Source of the DNA: Candidatus Azobacteroides sp.
GTDB lineage: Bacteria > Bacteroidota > Bacteroidia > Bacteroidales > WRGA01
Assembly (NCBI GenBank): GCA_009787405.1
Contig: WRGA01000124.1
Span: 1 to 64,000, forward strand
Length of the DNA stretch: 64,000 bases
Reading direction: 5' to 3'
The translations under genes and the position numbers were made by a program. Below are positions 18,516-28,050 of the stretch, in pieces; positions within the stretch are counted from its first letter, which is position 1, and each line of letters begins with the position of its first letter. The notes below the pieces were generated by a model. It made no database searches. It saw only the letters and a list, made by a program, of their open reading frames with translations, and was not told the origin of the DNA.

Positions 18516-19821
18516 GATTTTAAATATTCTTTTTACCATCATTTTGGTTCTGTTTAACGGCTTTTTTGTGGCGGCGGAATTTGCCATTGTAAAAGTGCGT
18601 ACCTCTCAGTTGGAATTGAAATCGAGGGAAGGGAATAATGCCGCAACTCTTTCCAAAAAAATTGTTTCTCATTTGGATGCTTATCTGGCGGCTACACAAC
18701 TCGGTATTACGCTGGCGAGTTTGGGACTCGGTTGGATCGGTGAACCGATGGTGTCTCGCATCATTCTGGGAATAATGAATTTTTTCGGAATAGAGTTGGA
18801 TCCGAAGTTGGCGAAAAATATCGCTTTGCCGCTTGCTTTTGTCATTATCACGGTTTTGCATATCGTATTCGGAGAATTGGCCCCCAAGTCGCTGGCCATA
18901 CAACGTCCGCAAAAAACAACGTTAGCCGTCAGTTATCCCTTGTATTTTTTTCATTTGCTGTTTAAACCGTTTATCTGGATTTTGAACGGAATCGCCAATT
19001 TTTTCATTCAATTAATGGGGTTTTCTTCCCCTCTCAATGCGGAGGAACATTCCAGCGAAGAACTGAAATATCTGGTCGAACAGGAAAAAGACCGCGGAAC
19101 CATTGAAGAAACGGATTATAATTTGATCAAAAACGCATTCGGTTTTTCCGATCATACGGCCCGGCAACTGATGGTGCCGCGGATGCAAATTGTTGCCGTG
19201 GATGTGGATCATTTTGATGATGCCGTGATCGAAAAACTGATCGACGAGGGATATTCCCGTATTCCTTGTTATAAGGATAATTTAGACAATATCGTGGGAA
19301 TCATTCACTTAAAGGATATATTGTCTTTGGAGCATAAAAAAATGCCGATTCGGATTGATGATATTCTCCGGCCGGCTTATTTTGTTCCGGGAAACAAACG
19401 TGTCGGGCATTTGTTGCAGGATTTGCAGATCAACCGGCAGCAACTCGCCGTTGTTGTCGATGAATACGGCGGAACAAAGGGTATTATCACGATGGAGGAT
19501 ATCATGGAAGAATTGGTGGGTGAAATTCAGGATGAATACGACGATGAAACTCCCGTCGTCGAAAAAACAGCCGGAAATGTTTATTTGGTCAAGGCTTCGG
19601 CTCCTCTCGACGATATTAACGAAATGCTCCCTCATCCCTTTGAAAAAAACGGGAATTATGAAACGTTGGCGGGATTGTTGAACTTCAAATTCGGGAAAAT
19701 ACCCGACATGAACGAAAAAATTGAAACGGAAAAGTATGAAATTACGGTGGTTTCGAAAGATAAGAATTTTATAGAAACGGTTTCGCTTACGGATTTGGAG
19801 AAAGAACGCCCGGATAAATAG
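18514..19821 (+). CDS. CorC/HlyC-type CNNM membrane protein with CBS pair
   Basis: A 435-residue protein: an N-terminal CNNM (DUF21) domain with three or four membrane helices (residues 1-190), two CBS domains (about 205-330; LMVPRMQIVAVDVD and KDILSLEHK are recognisable) and a C-terminal CorC_HlyC domain (about 345-430). Relatives are implicated in magnesium or cobalt export and in membrane repair; older annotations call them hemolysins. The ATG at 18514 is preferred because the 14 codons upstream are encoded by the repeat element. Function beyond the family is not evident. Confidence 0.88.
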   Translation: MILNILFTIILVLFNGFFVAAEFAIVKVRTSQLELKSREGNNAATLSKKIVSHLDAYLAATQLGITLASLGLGWIGEPMVSRIILGIMNFFGIELDPKLAKNIALPLAFVIITVLHIVFGELAPKSLAIQRPQKTTLAVSYPLYFFHLLFKPFIWILNGIANFFIQLMGFSSPLNAEEHSSEELKYLVEQEKDRGTIEETDYNLIKNAFGFSDHTARQLMVPRMQIVAVDVDHFDDAVIEKLIDEGYSRIPCYKDNLDNIVGIIHLKDILSLEHKKMPIRIDDILRPAYFVPGNKRVGHLLQDLQINRQQLAVVVDEYGGTKGIITMEDIMEELVGEIQDEYDDETPVVEKTAGNVYLVKASAPLDDINEMLPHPFEKNGNYETLAGLLNFKFGKIPDMNEKIETEKYEITVVSKDKNFIETVSLTDLEKERPDK

Positions 19822-19918
19822 TTTTTTTCACTACGAACCGATTAAAATTCAGTCGTGTTTTTATTGATCCGGTATTCAGTTAATTATATTTCCAACCGAT
19901 TATTTTTCAAAACGTACT

Positions 19919-19938
19919 TCCTCCGGCATGGCGGAGGA
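19919..19938. terminator. Hairpin between convergent genes
   Basis: TCCTCCG and CGGAGGA form a 7 bp GC-rich stem with a GCATGG loop between the converging CorC-like and leuS genes. There is no strong T-run, so it may be a weak bidirectional terminator. Confidence 0.35.
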
Positions 19939-19989
19939 GTATGCCTTGAAATATGTTTTAAAACTATCAACTTATTTGTTCCTCATGCC

Positions 19990-22900
19990 TTAAACAACGA
20001 TGTTGACGATTTTTTTAGGAACGATAATCACTTTTTTGGGTGTTTTTCCTTCCAGCCATTTTTGAGACTGTTCGTGTTCCAGAACCGCTTTCTCTATTTC
20101 TTCGTTGGCGGCTTCCGCGGGAAAATCGAGGTTGAATCGCGATTTTCCGTTAAACGAAATGGAATAGGTGAATGAATTTTCTTTCAAATATTCCTCGTCC
20201 CAAACCGGCCATTTTTCATCACAAATCGTATTGTTGTTCCCGATCGAATGCCAAAGTTCTTCGGCAATATGAGGAGCAAACGGCGCAATCAAAATCAACA
20301 GGTTACCCAGTATTTCCTTTTTATTACACTTCAACGCCGTCAATTCGTTTACACAAATCATAAAAGCGCTTACGGAGGTATTGAACGAGAAATGCTCGAT
20401 ATCCGAAGTCACTTTCCTGATCAGTTTATGCAACGATTTCAATTCTTCTTTGGTCGGAGCTTCATCGGATACCGACAATTGATTTTCCGTATAAAACAAG
20501 TTCCATAATTTGCGCAAAAAACGATGCACGCCGTCGATACCGTTGGTGTCCCACGGTTTGGAAATTTCCAGCGGGCCGAGAAACATTTCGTACATCCGCA
20601 ACGTGTCGGCGCCGTATTTTTTCACCACATCGTCGGGATTGACCACGTTAAACATCGATTTCGACATTTTTTCGATGGCGTAACCGCAGATATATTTTCC
20701 GTTTTCGAGAATGAATTCGGCATTTTTGTATTCGGGATTCCAAGCACGGAATTTTTCGATGTCGAGCACATCATTCTCCACGATGTTTACATCCACGTGA
20801 ATAGGCGTAACATCGTATTGAGATTTCAAGTTATACGACACGAACAGGTTGTCTCCCTGTACCCGGTACACGAAATTGGAACGTCCCTGAATCATCCCTT
20901 GATTGATCAATTTCTTGAATGGTTCGTCTTCACAAACAACACCCAAGTCGAACAAGAATTTATTCCAAAAACGGCTGTAAATCAAATGCCCCGTCGCATG
21001 TTCGGTACCGCCGATGTATAAATCGACATTCCTCCAATATTCATTTGCCTCCTTCCCTACCAACGCATTCTCGTTATGCGGATCCATATAACGCAAATAA
21101 TAGGCGGAAGAACCGGCAAAACCGGGCATGGTGTTCAATTCCAAAGGATAACCGTTATACGTCCAATCTTTGGCTCGTCCCAACGGCGGTTCGCCTGTTT
21201 CGGTAGGCAGGAACTTATCAATTTCGGGCAATTTTATCGGCAAATCTTTTTCGTCTACCGTATAGGGCATGCCGTCTTTGTAATAAATCGGAAACGGTTC
21301 GCCCCAATAGCGTTGACGACTGAATATCGCATCGCGGAGACGATAATTTACCTTACGCTTTCCGAGCCGGCGTTCTTCGACTTCTTTGACTGCCGAACGG
21401 ATCGCCTCTTTCACTGTCAATCCGTTCAAAAAACCGGAATTAATCATGATCCCGTCTTTGGCGTCAAAGCTTTCTTCCGATACATCGCATCCTTCGATCA
21501 ATGGAACGATCGGTAAATTAAAATGCTTCGCAAATGCGTAGTCTCTGCTGTCGTGAGCAGGAACTGCCATAATGGCACCCGTTCCGTAACCGGCTAACAC
21601 ATAGTCGGAAATCCAAACAGGAATTTTTTCGTTGTTGAACGGATTCACCGCATACGATCCCGAAAACACCCCCGTCACCTTTTTATCGGCGATACGTTCT
21701 CTTTCCGTTCTTTTCTTCGTAGCGTCCAAATATAATTTAACTTCTTCTTTTTGTTCCGGCGTAGTCAATTTTTCTGTCAATTCGCTTTCAGGAGCCAATA
21801 CCATGAACGTCACCCCGAAAATAGTGTCGGCGCGTGTGGTGAACACCGTAAAAAAGTCATCTTCCGGTTCTTGACCGGCGGAGTCGACATTGCTTGGGGT
21901 GGAGACGGTCTCATCGAATTGGACATCTTCCGACATCAATTCCGACATTTTTTCGAAAGGAGGAATGGAATCCAATCGCTGTTTTATTTTCCGGATCACA
22001 AAATCCAAATCGGAAAAAATCTCGTTTTCTTCAATCCGGAGCACTCTGAAATCATGATTCGACAAAACGACGGTCCGTTCTTTCATATACTGCATGTACT
22101 CGGTTGTATCGGACTCTTCCGAAACAATCTCCACGATCAGGCGTTTCCGGGGAAAAACGAAATCCGCCGTAAAAAAAGCGACCGGCGCTCTTCTTTTAGC
22201 GTCATGCCCGATCTGATGTATCAAAAAAGCATCCCAAAGAATATCGTGCGCTTGAGAGGTTTTAACAGCCGGTCGTGCGGCTTTAACCGGTTTAAATTGT
22301 ATTTCCACACCTTCCGACCGACCGATCCAATGCCGCTGCGTATCTTTTAACGACTCCGTCCAGTCGATCTGTTCCAATCCGTCCAATAAACGTTGAGCAT
22401 ACGCCGAAACGCGCAAACACCATTGTTTCATGATTTTCTGCTCGACCGGATATCCTCCGCGAATAGACAATCCTTCGCTGACTTCATCATTTGCCAAAAC
22501 CGTACCCAACTTGGGACACCAATTCACGGGGGTATCTCCCAGATAAGCAATCCGGTAATTCAGCAAAATCTGTTGTTTTTCTTTTTCGCTTTTTTCATTC
22601 CATTCTTTCGCCGTAAACGAAAGTTCCTCTCCACAAGCTGCATTTAAATTACCGGTTCCGTAAATTTCGAAATGTTTGATCAGTTTTTCGACCGGTTCCG
22701 CTTTTTGCCGGTTATTGTCGTAGAAATGATGAAACATTTGAATAAACGCCCATTGCGTCCATTTGTAATATCCGGGATCACAGGTTCGGATTTCCCGCCT
22801 CCGGTCGTAACTGAACCCGATCTGATCTAACTGCTCACGGTAACGGGCAATGTTATTTTGTGTGGTGACGGCGGGATGTTGCCCCGTCTGAATCGCATAT

Positions 22901-23160
22901 TGTTCGGCGGGAAGCCCGTATGCGTCGTATCCCATCGGATGCAACACATCAAAGCCTTTCAATCGTTTGTAACGGGAATAAATATCCGAGGCAATGTACC
23001 CCAACGGATGCCCGACATGCAATCCCGCCCCCGATGGATACGGAAACATATCGAGTACATAATATTTCGGTTTGTTATTGTTTTCGACAACTTTATAGGT
23101 TTCATTCTTAGCCCAAAACTCCTGCCACTTTTTTTCGATGTCCCTAAAATTATATTCCAT
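19990..23160 (-). CDS. leuS: Leucyl-tRNA synthetase with inserted DUF559/Vsr-like domain
   Basis: A 1056-residue class Ia synthetase, longer than the usual 800-950. The HIGH-type motif is HVGHPLG at 48-54 and KMSKS is intact near 830. The CP1 editing domain is present ([12 protein letters not shown] and [16 protein letters not shown]). Between [12 protein letters not shown] and FTVFTTRAD there is an extra segment of about 140 residues (294-434, DNA 21859-22281). It resembles DUF559, a PD-(D/E)XK fold related to Vsr endonucleases: [24 protein letters not shown], a run to an arginine (KER), then [22 protein letters not shown]. The E-x-DG-xxH part usual in DUF559 is changed to EIVSEE, so nuclease activity is doubtful. 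Charging of tRNA-Leu should be normal. Confidence 0.95.
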   Translation of the reverse strand: MEYNFRDIEKKWQEFWAKNETYKVVENNNKPKYYVLDMFPYPSGAGLHVGHPLGYIASDIYSRYKRLKGFDVLHPMGYDAYGLPAEQYAIQTGQHPAVTTQNNIARYREQLDQIGFSYDRRREIRTCDPGYYKWTQWAFIQMFHHFYDNNRQKAEPVEKLIKHFEIYGTGNLNAACGEELSFTAKEWNEKSEKEKQQILLNYRIAYLGDTPVNWCPKLGTVLANDEVSEGLSIRGGYPVEQKIMKQWCLRVSAYAQRLLDGLEQIDWTESLKDTQRHWIGRSEGVEIQFKPVKAARPAVKTSQAHDILWDAFLIHQIGHDAKRRAPVAFFTADFVFPRKRLIVEIVSEESDTTEYMQYMKERTVVLSNHDFRVLRIEENEIFSDLDFVIRKIKQRLDSIPPFEKMSELMSEDVQFDETVSTPSNVDSAGQEPEDDFFTVFTTRADTIFGVTFMVLAPESELTEKLTTPEQKEEVKLYLDATKKRTERERIADKKVTGVFSGSYAVNPFNNEKIPVWISDYVLAGYGTGAIMAVPAHDSRDYAFAKHFNLPIVPLIEGCDVSEESFDAKDGIMINSGFLNGLTVKEAIRSAVKEVEERRLGKRKVNYRLRDAIFSRQRYWGEPFPIYYKDGMPYTVDEKDLPIKLPEIDKFLPTETGEPPLGRAKDWTYNGYPLELNTMPGFAGSSAYYLRYMDPHNENALVGKEANEYWRNVDLYIGGTEHATGHLIYSRFWNKFLFDLGVVCEDEPFKKLINQGMIQGRSNFVYRVQGDNLFVSYNLKSQYDVTPIHVDVNIVENDVLDIEKFRAWNPEYKNAEFILENGKYICGYAIEKMSKSMFNVVNPDDVVKKYGADTLRMYEMFLGPLEISKPWDTNGIDGVHRFLRKLWNLFYTENQLSVSDEAPTKEELKSLHKLIRKVTSDIEHFSFNTSVSAFMICVNELTALKCNKKEILGNLLILIAPFAPHIAEELWHSIGNNNTICDEKWPVWDEEYLKENSFTYSISFNGKSRFNLDFPAEAANEEIEKAVLEHEQSQKWLEGKTPKKVIIVPKKIVNIVV
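21859..22281 (-). other. DUF559-like insertion within leuS
   Basis: The coding segment for residues about 294-434 of LeuRS, located where the editing domain is entered. The first ~100 residues look like a DUF559/Vsr-type fold and the last ~40 ([16 protein letters not shown] onward) are an acidic, proline- and serine-containing linker. The reading frame continues without a break, so this is a domain fusion and not a frameshift. Confidence 0.65.
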
Positions 23161-23221
23161 AAAAGCAATGGTATTGAATCATAACGGTATAAGTTCTTCC
23201 GTCCGACGGATAAATAAGAGG

Positions 23222-23229
23222 CAAAGATA
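23222..23229 (-). promoter_or_regulatory. -7 promoter box for leuS
   Basis: TATCTTTG on the minus strand, about 62 bases upstream of the leuS ATG, matching TAnnTTTG. Confidence 0.5.
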
Positions 23230-23268
23230 GTCAAAAGCCCATAAAGGTGATTCTTTTCTTTTTTCTTT

Positions 23269-23463
23269 TTGAATAAAGGAAGTACTTTCGGGAGTTCTTC
23301 GGGCTTTATAACCTGCGCTTCGTGCGATAGCAACGAATATGTGGAAACCATTAACAACAACTGTAAAACGATGCTCGAAGAGTTGAAATCGGCTTATGAG
23401 AAAATGCCCGCCATAAAAGACGAAGAAATAACCTTTTTGCGAAGCCTTTTGGAAAAGAAATGA
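23269..23463 (+). CDS. Small hypothetical protein or gene remnant
   Basis: A 64-codon frame. The second half (ELKSAYEKMPAIKDEEITFLRSLLEKK) is amphipathic and highly charged like the C-terminal helix of a phage-type regulator or a small accessory protein, while the first half is low in family-like features. It has no upstream promoter box that I can see. It may be the 3' end of a decayed gene. I do not recognise a family. Confidence 0.25.
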   Translation: MNKGSTFGSSSGFITCASCDSNEYVETINNNCKTMLEELKSAYEKMPAIKDEEITFLRSLLEKK

Positions 23464-23759
23464 TTCATATTTCTCTCTAAGCGCTCGCGCAGTTTTATAA
23501 ACCGTGCGTTATTAACGGCGCGCCAATTCCGATTTATCGGAAAACCACGCAAGTTTTGGATTCAAAAAACGGGGATTATCATCATGGAAAAAAATCTTTC
23601 TCCGGTAAGGGCTGTCATATTCGTAGAGTTTGTTGTCACAAATAATTAATAACAACTTGCTTTGTGCAACTATAGCCGTTGATGAGCAAAGCAAATTGTT
23701 ATTAACGAACTCGATTTGAACTTAAACAGACTTTTTGATTAGTCAGTAAGATCAAATAA

Positions 23760-24032
23760 TTACTCTTTGGAAAGATCTAAATCTGCACCCGGTTTGAATT
23801 TGGTAACCTTTTTTGCAGGAATTTTAATCTTCTGTTTTGTAGTGGGATTTACACCTTCTCTTGCTGCCCTGTCGACTACAGAAAATGTACCGAACCCTAC
23901 TAAAATAACCTTGTCACCTGACTTCAAAGTGTCTGCCACGCAACCAACAAATGCATCTAATGCTCTTTTGGAATCAGCTTTGCTGAGACCTGATTTTTCA
24001 GCAACTGCACTAATAAGCTCTGCCTTGTTCAT
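23760..24032 (-). CDS. HU/IHF-family DNA-binding protein
   Basis: A 90-residue histone-like protein. MNKAELISAVAEKSGLSKADSKRALDAFV is the dimerisation helix pair and GFGTFSVVDRAAREGVNPTTKQKI is the DNA-bending beta-arm with the conserved proline. Length and sequence are standard for HU. It coats and bends chromosomal DNA. The gene is monocistronic and preceded by the best promoter match in the window (TTTG-N19-TAACTTTG), as expected for a highly expressed protein. Confidence 0.95.
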   Translation of the reverse strand: MNKAELISAVAEKSGLSKADSKRALDAFVGCVADTLKSGDKVILVGFGTFSVVDRAAREGVNPTTKQKIKIPAKKVTKFKPGADLDLSKE

Positions 24033-24472
24033 AAATGTTTTTTTATATTGTTAGACAAAAGGGTTTTTGCAATCACGCAATTATCGGGGGCAAAGTTAAA
24101 GTTAAAATTGAGCTTGACAAATAGGCTGAAGCCCTGTTATCTCGTAATTTACAACAAATCACGCCGGATGCAAAGCGAAATGCTGTTAAATCTATTGATG
24201 AAAATATAAAAAAGCATCCGGATAATCGCGCGACACAATTTCAAAAAAAATCATCGATTATTGATAATGTGTTGATTTTTAAATTTATATCACTGTATTG
24301 ATAACAAGCTATTTAGAATAAAGTCGAATAGTAATAATAATGAATTTACAGATATTATTTATAAGCTCTTATCGCCTATTCATAAGGTCATTTTATATAA
24401 TTAAGCATTTATTAATTATATTTCACATTAAAACACTTGTTTTTATCCTTATTATTTTAATAAGCGGATTTA
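24033..24472. other. A+T-rich gap upstream of HU, with a possible gene fragment
   Basis: Contains the HU promoter and, on the plus strand at 24125-24301, a 58-codon frame with no start codon whose translation looks protein-like (TPDAKRNAVKSIDENIKK and HPDNRATQFQKK). It could be a decayed gene; I do not recognise it. The remaining sequence to 24472 is very rich in A+T with no further signals. Confidence 0.4.
24091..24121 (-). promoter_or_regulatory. Full Bacteroidetes promoter for HU
   Basis: On the minus strand: TTTG (24121-24118), a 19-base spacer, then TAACTTTG (24098-24091). This matches the phylum's -33/-7 consensus in sequence and spacing and lies about 60 bases from the HU ATG. Confidence 0.75.
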
Positions 24473-25306
24473 TCAGAATAAATTCAACATCGCAAAGTAG
24501 ATCACACAAGCCGGAGCAGCCAATAAAGCGCTGTCGAACCGGTCTAAGATACCGCCGTGCCCGGGCAGTATATTTCCCGAATCTTTTACATTGATCGTCC
24601 GTTTGAACAATGATTCCGTCAAATCTCCCCACGTTCCGAAAATCACCGTAACTAAAGCCATTCCGATCCATTCGGACAGATTCAGCATGGCCGGAAAATA
24701 ATAAGAAAACATAAATGCCGTAATGATCGCAAGAATAACTCCGCCGGTGAATCCTTCCCATGATTTTTTCGGAGAAATGCGTTTAAACATTTTGTGTTTT
24801 CCGAAAGTGGAACCGACAATATAAGCGCCGGTATCATTAATCCAAAGAAAAAGAAAAAAGGAAAAGGGAAAAACTTGCCGGTAATTGATTGTATCCCCGA
24901 CGTGTTCGAACGGAAGAAAGCATAATAATCCGAAAGGCAACGCGACATAGATCTGTCCCATCAATATATACGCCCAATTCTGAACCGGATCTTCTTCCTT
25001 CAGGTAAAGCCGGGAAATAAACAAATACAAAAAGTAAAAAACATACGGGAGGAACACCGATAATCCGAAATTGGTGGAAGCAAACATAAAAAATGCGATC
25101 AACAGTAAAAATCCGCCGAAACAATGGATTGCTTTATCAAAGCTTGCCTTTCCCGCATTTTCGATCAGCGAATAAAATTCCCATAATCCGGCAACCGTAA
25201 TAATAGAAAAGATCACCAAAAATGAATAAGAACTGTATAAAATGCTCCCTCCCAGAATCACGACAAACAAAATACCGGTTAATGCCCGTTTAATCAGATT
25301 ATTCAT
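24473..25306 (-). CDS. cdsA: Phosphatidate cytidylyltransferase
   Basis: A 277-residue integral membrane enzyme that makes CDP-diacylglycerol from phosphatidic acid and CTP, the branch point of phospholipid synthesis. About eight hydrophobic helices are present, and the C-terminal signature is intact: SPKKSWEGFTGG, then GDLTESLFKRTINVKDSGNILPGHGGILDRFDS. It lies 26 bp after ftsH in the unit rsfS-ftsH-cdsA, a neighbourhood common in Bacteroidetes. Confidence 0.95.
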   Translation of the reverse strand: MNNLIKRALTGILFVVILGGSILYSSYSFLVIFSIITVAGLWEFYSLIENAGKASFDKAIHCFGGFLLLIAFFMFASTNFGLSVFLPYVFYFLYLFISRLYLKEEDPVQNWAYILMGQIYVALPFGLLCFLPFEHVGDTINYRQVFPFSFFLFLWINDTGAYIVGSTFGKHKMFKRISPKKSWEGFTGGVILAIITAFMFSYYFPAMLNLSEWIGMALVTVIFGTWGDLTESLFKRTINVKDSGNILPGHGGILDRFDSALLAAPACVIYFAMLNLF

Positions 25307-25332
25307 TAATCAATCTTTTTACGCTGATTCGT

Positions 25333-27360
25333 TTATTTACACACGTCGGTCGGAACGGCTCCTTCCGGTATTGTCCGGTTATTTTCGGATTCCGGATCGT
25401 TCTCTGCTTCGTTTCCGGTTTTGGCGGAGGCAAAAATTTCTTCCGAGCGTGAAGTCCAAGGACGTTTGCCGAATATTTTTTCCAGATCTTCGGCATAAAT
25501 GACTTCCCGTTCTATCAAAACATCCGCCAATCGTTGATGCCCTTCTTTATGTTCGTCTAAAATACGTTTGGCCCGTTCATATTGTTCGTTGATGATTCTG
25601 CTTACTTCCGAATCGATGATTCTGGAGGTTTCTTCGCTGTAAGGTTTCGTAAATCCGTAATCTTGTCCGGAAGAATCGTAATAACAGATATTCGGCAGTT
25701 TTTCACTCATCCCCAAATAGGCAACCATGTAAAATGCCTGTTTGGTCACACGCTCCAAATCGTTCATGGCTCCGCTCGAAATCCGGCCCAACACCAAATC
25801 CTCGGCGGCGCGTCCGCCCAAAGTCGCACACATTTCGTCGAACATTTGTTCTTTCGTCGTAATTTGCCGTTCTTCCGGCAAATACCACGCGGCTCCCAAA
25901 GCTTTCCCTCTGGGAACAATGGTTACTTTCACCAACGGATGCGCATGTTCCAGAAACCAGCTTAATGTCGCGTGTCCCGCTTCATGCAAGGCAATGGAGC
26001 GTTTTTCGGCGTCGGTGGTAATTTTATTCCGTTTTTCCAATCCGCCGACAATCCGGTCGACGGCATTCATAAAGTCTTGCTTGGCCACTACTTTTTTGCC
26101 GTTACGCGCAGCGATCAATGCGGCTTCATTACAAACGTTGGCGATGTCGGCGCCGGAAAATCCGGGCGTTTGACGGGCCAACAATTCAGTATCGACGCTT
26201 TCATCGATTTTTATCGGACGAAGATGCACGGCAAAAATTTCTTTACGGTCATTCAAGTCGGGTAATTCCACATAAATCTGGCGATCGAATCGTCCGGCAC
26301 GCAATAATGCTTTATCCAAAATATCGGCGCGGTTTGTCGCCGCCAACACGATGATTCCGCTGTTGGTACCGAATCCGTCCATTTCGGTGAGCAATTGATT
26401 CAACGTACTTTCCCGTTCGTCGTTCGCCCCCATGTTGATGTTTTTTCCGCGAGCGCGTCCCACGGCATCGATTTCATCGATAAAAATAATACACGGGGAT
26501 TTTTCTTTTGCCTGACGGAACAAATCCCTCACCCGGGAAGCGCCCACACCCACAAACATTTCGACAAAATCGGATCCCGACAAGGAGAAAAACGGCACAT
26601 TGGCTTCGCCGGCCACCGCTTTTGCCAGTAATGTTTTTCCTGTTCCGGGAGGGCCTACCAACAAAGCTCCTTTCGGAATTTTCCCGCCTAATTCGGTGTA
26701 TCGTCCGGGATTTTTTAAAAATTCGACGATTTCCTGAATTTCCTGTTTGGCTTCGGCCAAGCCGGCAACATCTTTGAATGTCACTTTAACCTTACTGTCT
26801 TTATCGAACAGTTGCGCTTTTGATTTTCCCACACTGAACATGCCTCCGGCTCCGCCGCCTCCGGCCATACGCCTCATCATATAGAACCAAAGGGCGACTA
26901 ACAGCACCGTCGGTCCGAAAAACCACAGAATACGGCTCAACGTGCCGTCGCCTTTTTCATAGATCACATCTATTCTGAGGTTTTTTTCGGTCTTGACTTT
27001 TTCGATGTAGTCCGAGAATTTGGCTGCGGAAGGAATATTGACGGATATTTTGGGCATGTCGCCCATTTTTTCGGCATCTTCTTTCAATACCGCATTTGCC
27101 GAATCTTTTTTGATATAGGCGTCTAATTTATCGGCGTCGGTATAAACAACGATCTTATTGATGTTATTTCCCGACAAAATTTTTTCAAATTCGGTCCAGC
27201 TGACATCTTTCGACGTTTGTATGTCGCGGGTGAAATATAATCCGATCAATGACAGTCCGATCAGCAGATAAAGCCAATCGAGACGAAATTTCGGGGGTTT
27301 GCCGCCGACCGGAAATTTATTCTTATTATCGGGACGATTTGAGGGTTCTTTATTTTCCAT
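25333..27360 (-). CDS. ftsH: ATP-dependent zinc metalloprotease FtsH
   Basis: A 675-residue membrane-anchored AAA protease that degrades misfolded membrane proteins and regulators. Two N-terminal helices (about 28-45 and 145-162) flank a periplasmic domain, followed by the AAA module with Walker A GPPGTGKT (about 236), Walker [12 protein letters not shown] and the second region of homology ([19 protein letters not shown]), then the M41 zinc site HEAGH (about 457). The ATG at 27360 was chosen over a TTG three codons earlier. The C-terminal tail is acidic and low in complexity. Lies 38 bp after rsfS. Confidence 0.96.
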   Translation of the reverse strand: MENKEPSNRPDNKNKFPVGGKPPKFRLDWLYLLIGLSLIGLYFTRDIQTSKDVSWTEFEKILSGNNINKIVVYTDADKLDAYIKKDSANAVLKEDAEKMGDMPKISVNIPSAAKFSDYIEKVKTEKNLRIDVIYEKGDGTLSRILWFFGPTVLLVALWFYMMRRMAGGGGAGGMFSVGKSKAQLFDKDSKVKVTFKDVAGLAEAKQEIQEIVEFLKNPGRYTELGGKIPKGALLVGPPGTGKTLLAKAVAGEANVPFFSLSGSDFVEMFVGVGASRVRDLFRQAKEKSPCIIFIDEIDAVGRARGKNINMGANDERESTLNQLLTEMDGFGTNSGIIVLAATNRADILDKALLRAGRFDRQIYVELPDLNDRKEIFAVHLRPIKIDESVDTELLARQTPGFSGADIANVCNEAALIAARNGKKVVAKQDFMNAVDRIVGGLEKRNKITTDAEKRSIALHEAGHATLSWFLEHAHPLVKVTIVPRGKALGAAWYLPEERQITTKEQMFDEMCATLGGRAAEDLVLGRISSGAMNDLERVTKQAFYMVAYLGMSEKLPNICYYDSSGQDYGFTKPYSEETSRIIDSEVSRIINEQYERAKRILDEHKEGHQRLADVLIEREVIYAEDLEKIFGKRPWTSRSEEIFASAKTGNEAENDPESENNRTIPEGAVPTDVCK

Positions 27361-27398
27361 AATAATCAATAATAATCTGTAAAATCATAAAACGACAT

Positions 27399-27767
27399 CT
27401 AAACTATGTCGGGAATTTTTGTCAACTTGGCGTCATTCCAAAGACTTTCAAGTTGATAATATTCTCTGATTTCCGGTAAAAAAACATGCACAACCACATC
27501 GCCGTAATCCATCGCAACCCATTGGGCATTTTTTGATCCGTCGATTGAGAGAGGCCTTATATACGCCTTCTTTTTTACATAATCTTTTACGGATGAGGTT
27601 ATTGCTGATACTTGGTTGGGCGAATTTCCCTCGCAAATGACGAGATAACGACAGATGCAATCTTCTATTGTGGTCAGATCGGCAATGACGATTCCTTTTC
27701 CCTTTTTTTCTTGAATTCCTTCGATAACTTTTTCCAGTAGTAAATTAGTGCTTTGAGTTGTCTGCAT
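27399..27767 (-). CDS. rsfS: Ribosomal silencing factor RsfS
   Basis: A 122-residue RsfS/Iojap-family protein that binds ribosomal protein uL14 and blocks subunit joining when nutrients are low. Family motifs seen: EKKGKGIVIADLTTIEDCICRYLVICEG, then the DGSKNAQWVAMDYGDVVVHVF block. It is the first gene of the rsfS-ftsH-cdsA unit, with a TATATTTG promoter box 23 bases upstream of its start on the minus strand. Confidence 0.94.
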   Translation of the reverse strand: MQTTQSTNLLLEKVIEGIQEKKGKGIVIADLTTIEDCICRYLVICEGNSPNQVSAITSSVKDYVKKKAYIRPLSIDGSKNAQWVAMDYGDVVVHVFLPEIREYYQLESLWNDAKLTKIPDIV

Positions 27768-27789
27768 TCGTTAAAATTAAATTAGTGTG

Positions 27790-27797
27790 CAAATATA
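27790..27797 (-). promoter_or_regulatory. -7 promoter box for rsfS-ftsH-cdsA
   Basis: TATATTTG on the minus strand, matching TAnnTTTG, close upstream of the rsfS ATG. Confidence 0.55.
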
Positions 27798-27853
27798 GCT
27801 TGAAAATTACAAAATTAGAGCATTCGGGCGGGAGCAATATATTTTATTTTTTC

Positions 27854-27861
27854 TACCTTTG
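27854..27861 (+). promoter_or_regulatory. -7 promoter box for the DUF2723 gene
   Basis: TACCTTTG, matching TAnnTTTG, about 190 bases upstream of the DUF2723 start. It faces away from the rsfS promoter, making this a divergent promoter region. Confidence 0.45.
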
Positions 27862-28050
27862 CCGCTTTGTTTCAAGTCGTGTTTGAATATGATTTTTAAA
27901 TACCGGAGTCATAATATAATCCGATGGCGCAAATATCGTACAGCGCAAATATCGTGCCGGCATTATGAATTTCCAACTACCGGCCGACTTTTCACGACGG
28001 ACAAAATCCTCTACATTCAAAACAAATTTTAGTGTAAAATATCATAACAG

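Larger units (their letters stand above)
23161..23759. other. 600 bp between leuS and HU gene, mostly without genes
   Basis: The stretch holds the leuS promoter box (TATCTTTG on the minus strand at 23222-23229), a 64-codon open frame on the plus strand (23269-23463, noted separately) and a 60-codon minus-strand frame (23512-23694) with no recognisable family. The sequence around 23480-23540 contains short GC-rich inverted motifs (GCGCTCGCGC, GGCGCGCC). No tRNA is visible. Confidence 0.5.

Noticed and set aside
23512..23694. 60-codon minus-strand frame
   Set aside because: Sequence is mildly protein-like (YRRKIFFHDDNPRF) but it has no start context or recognisable family; too weak to call.
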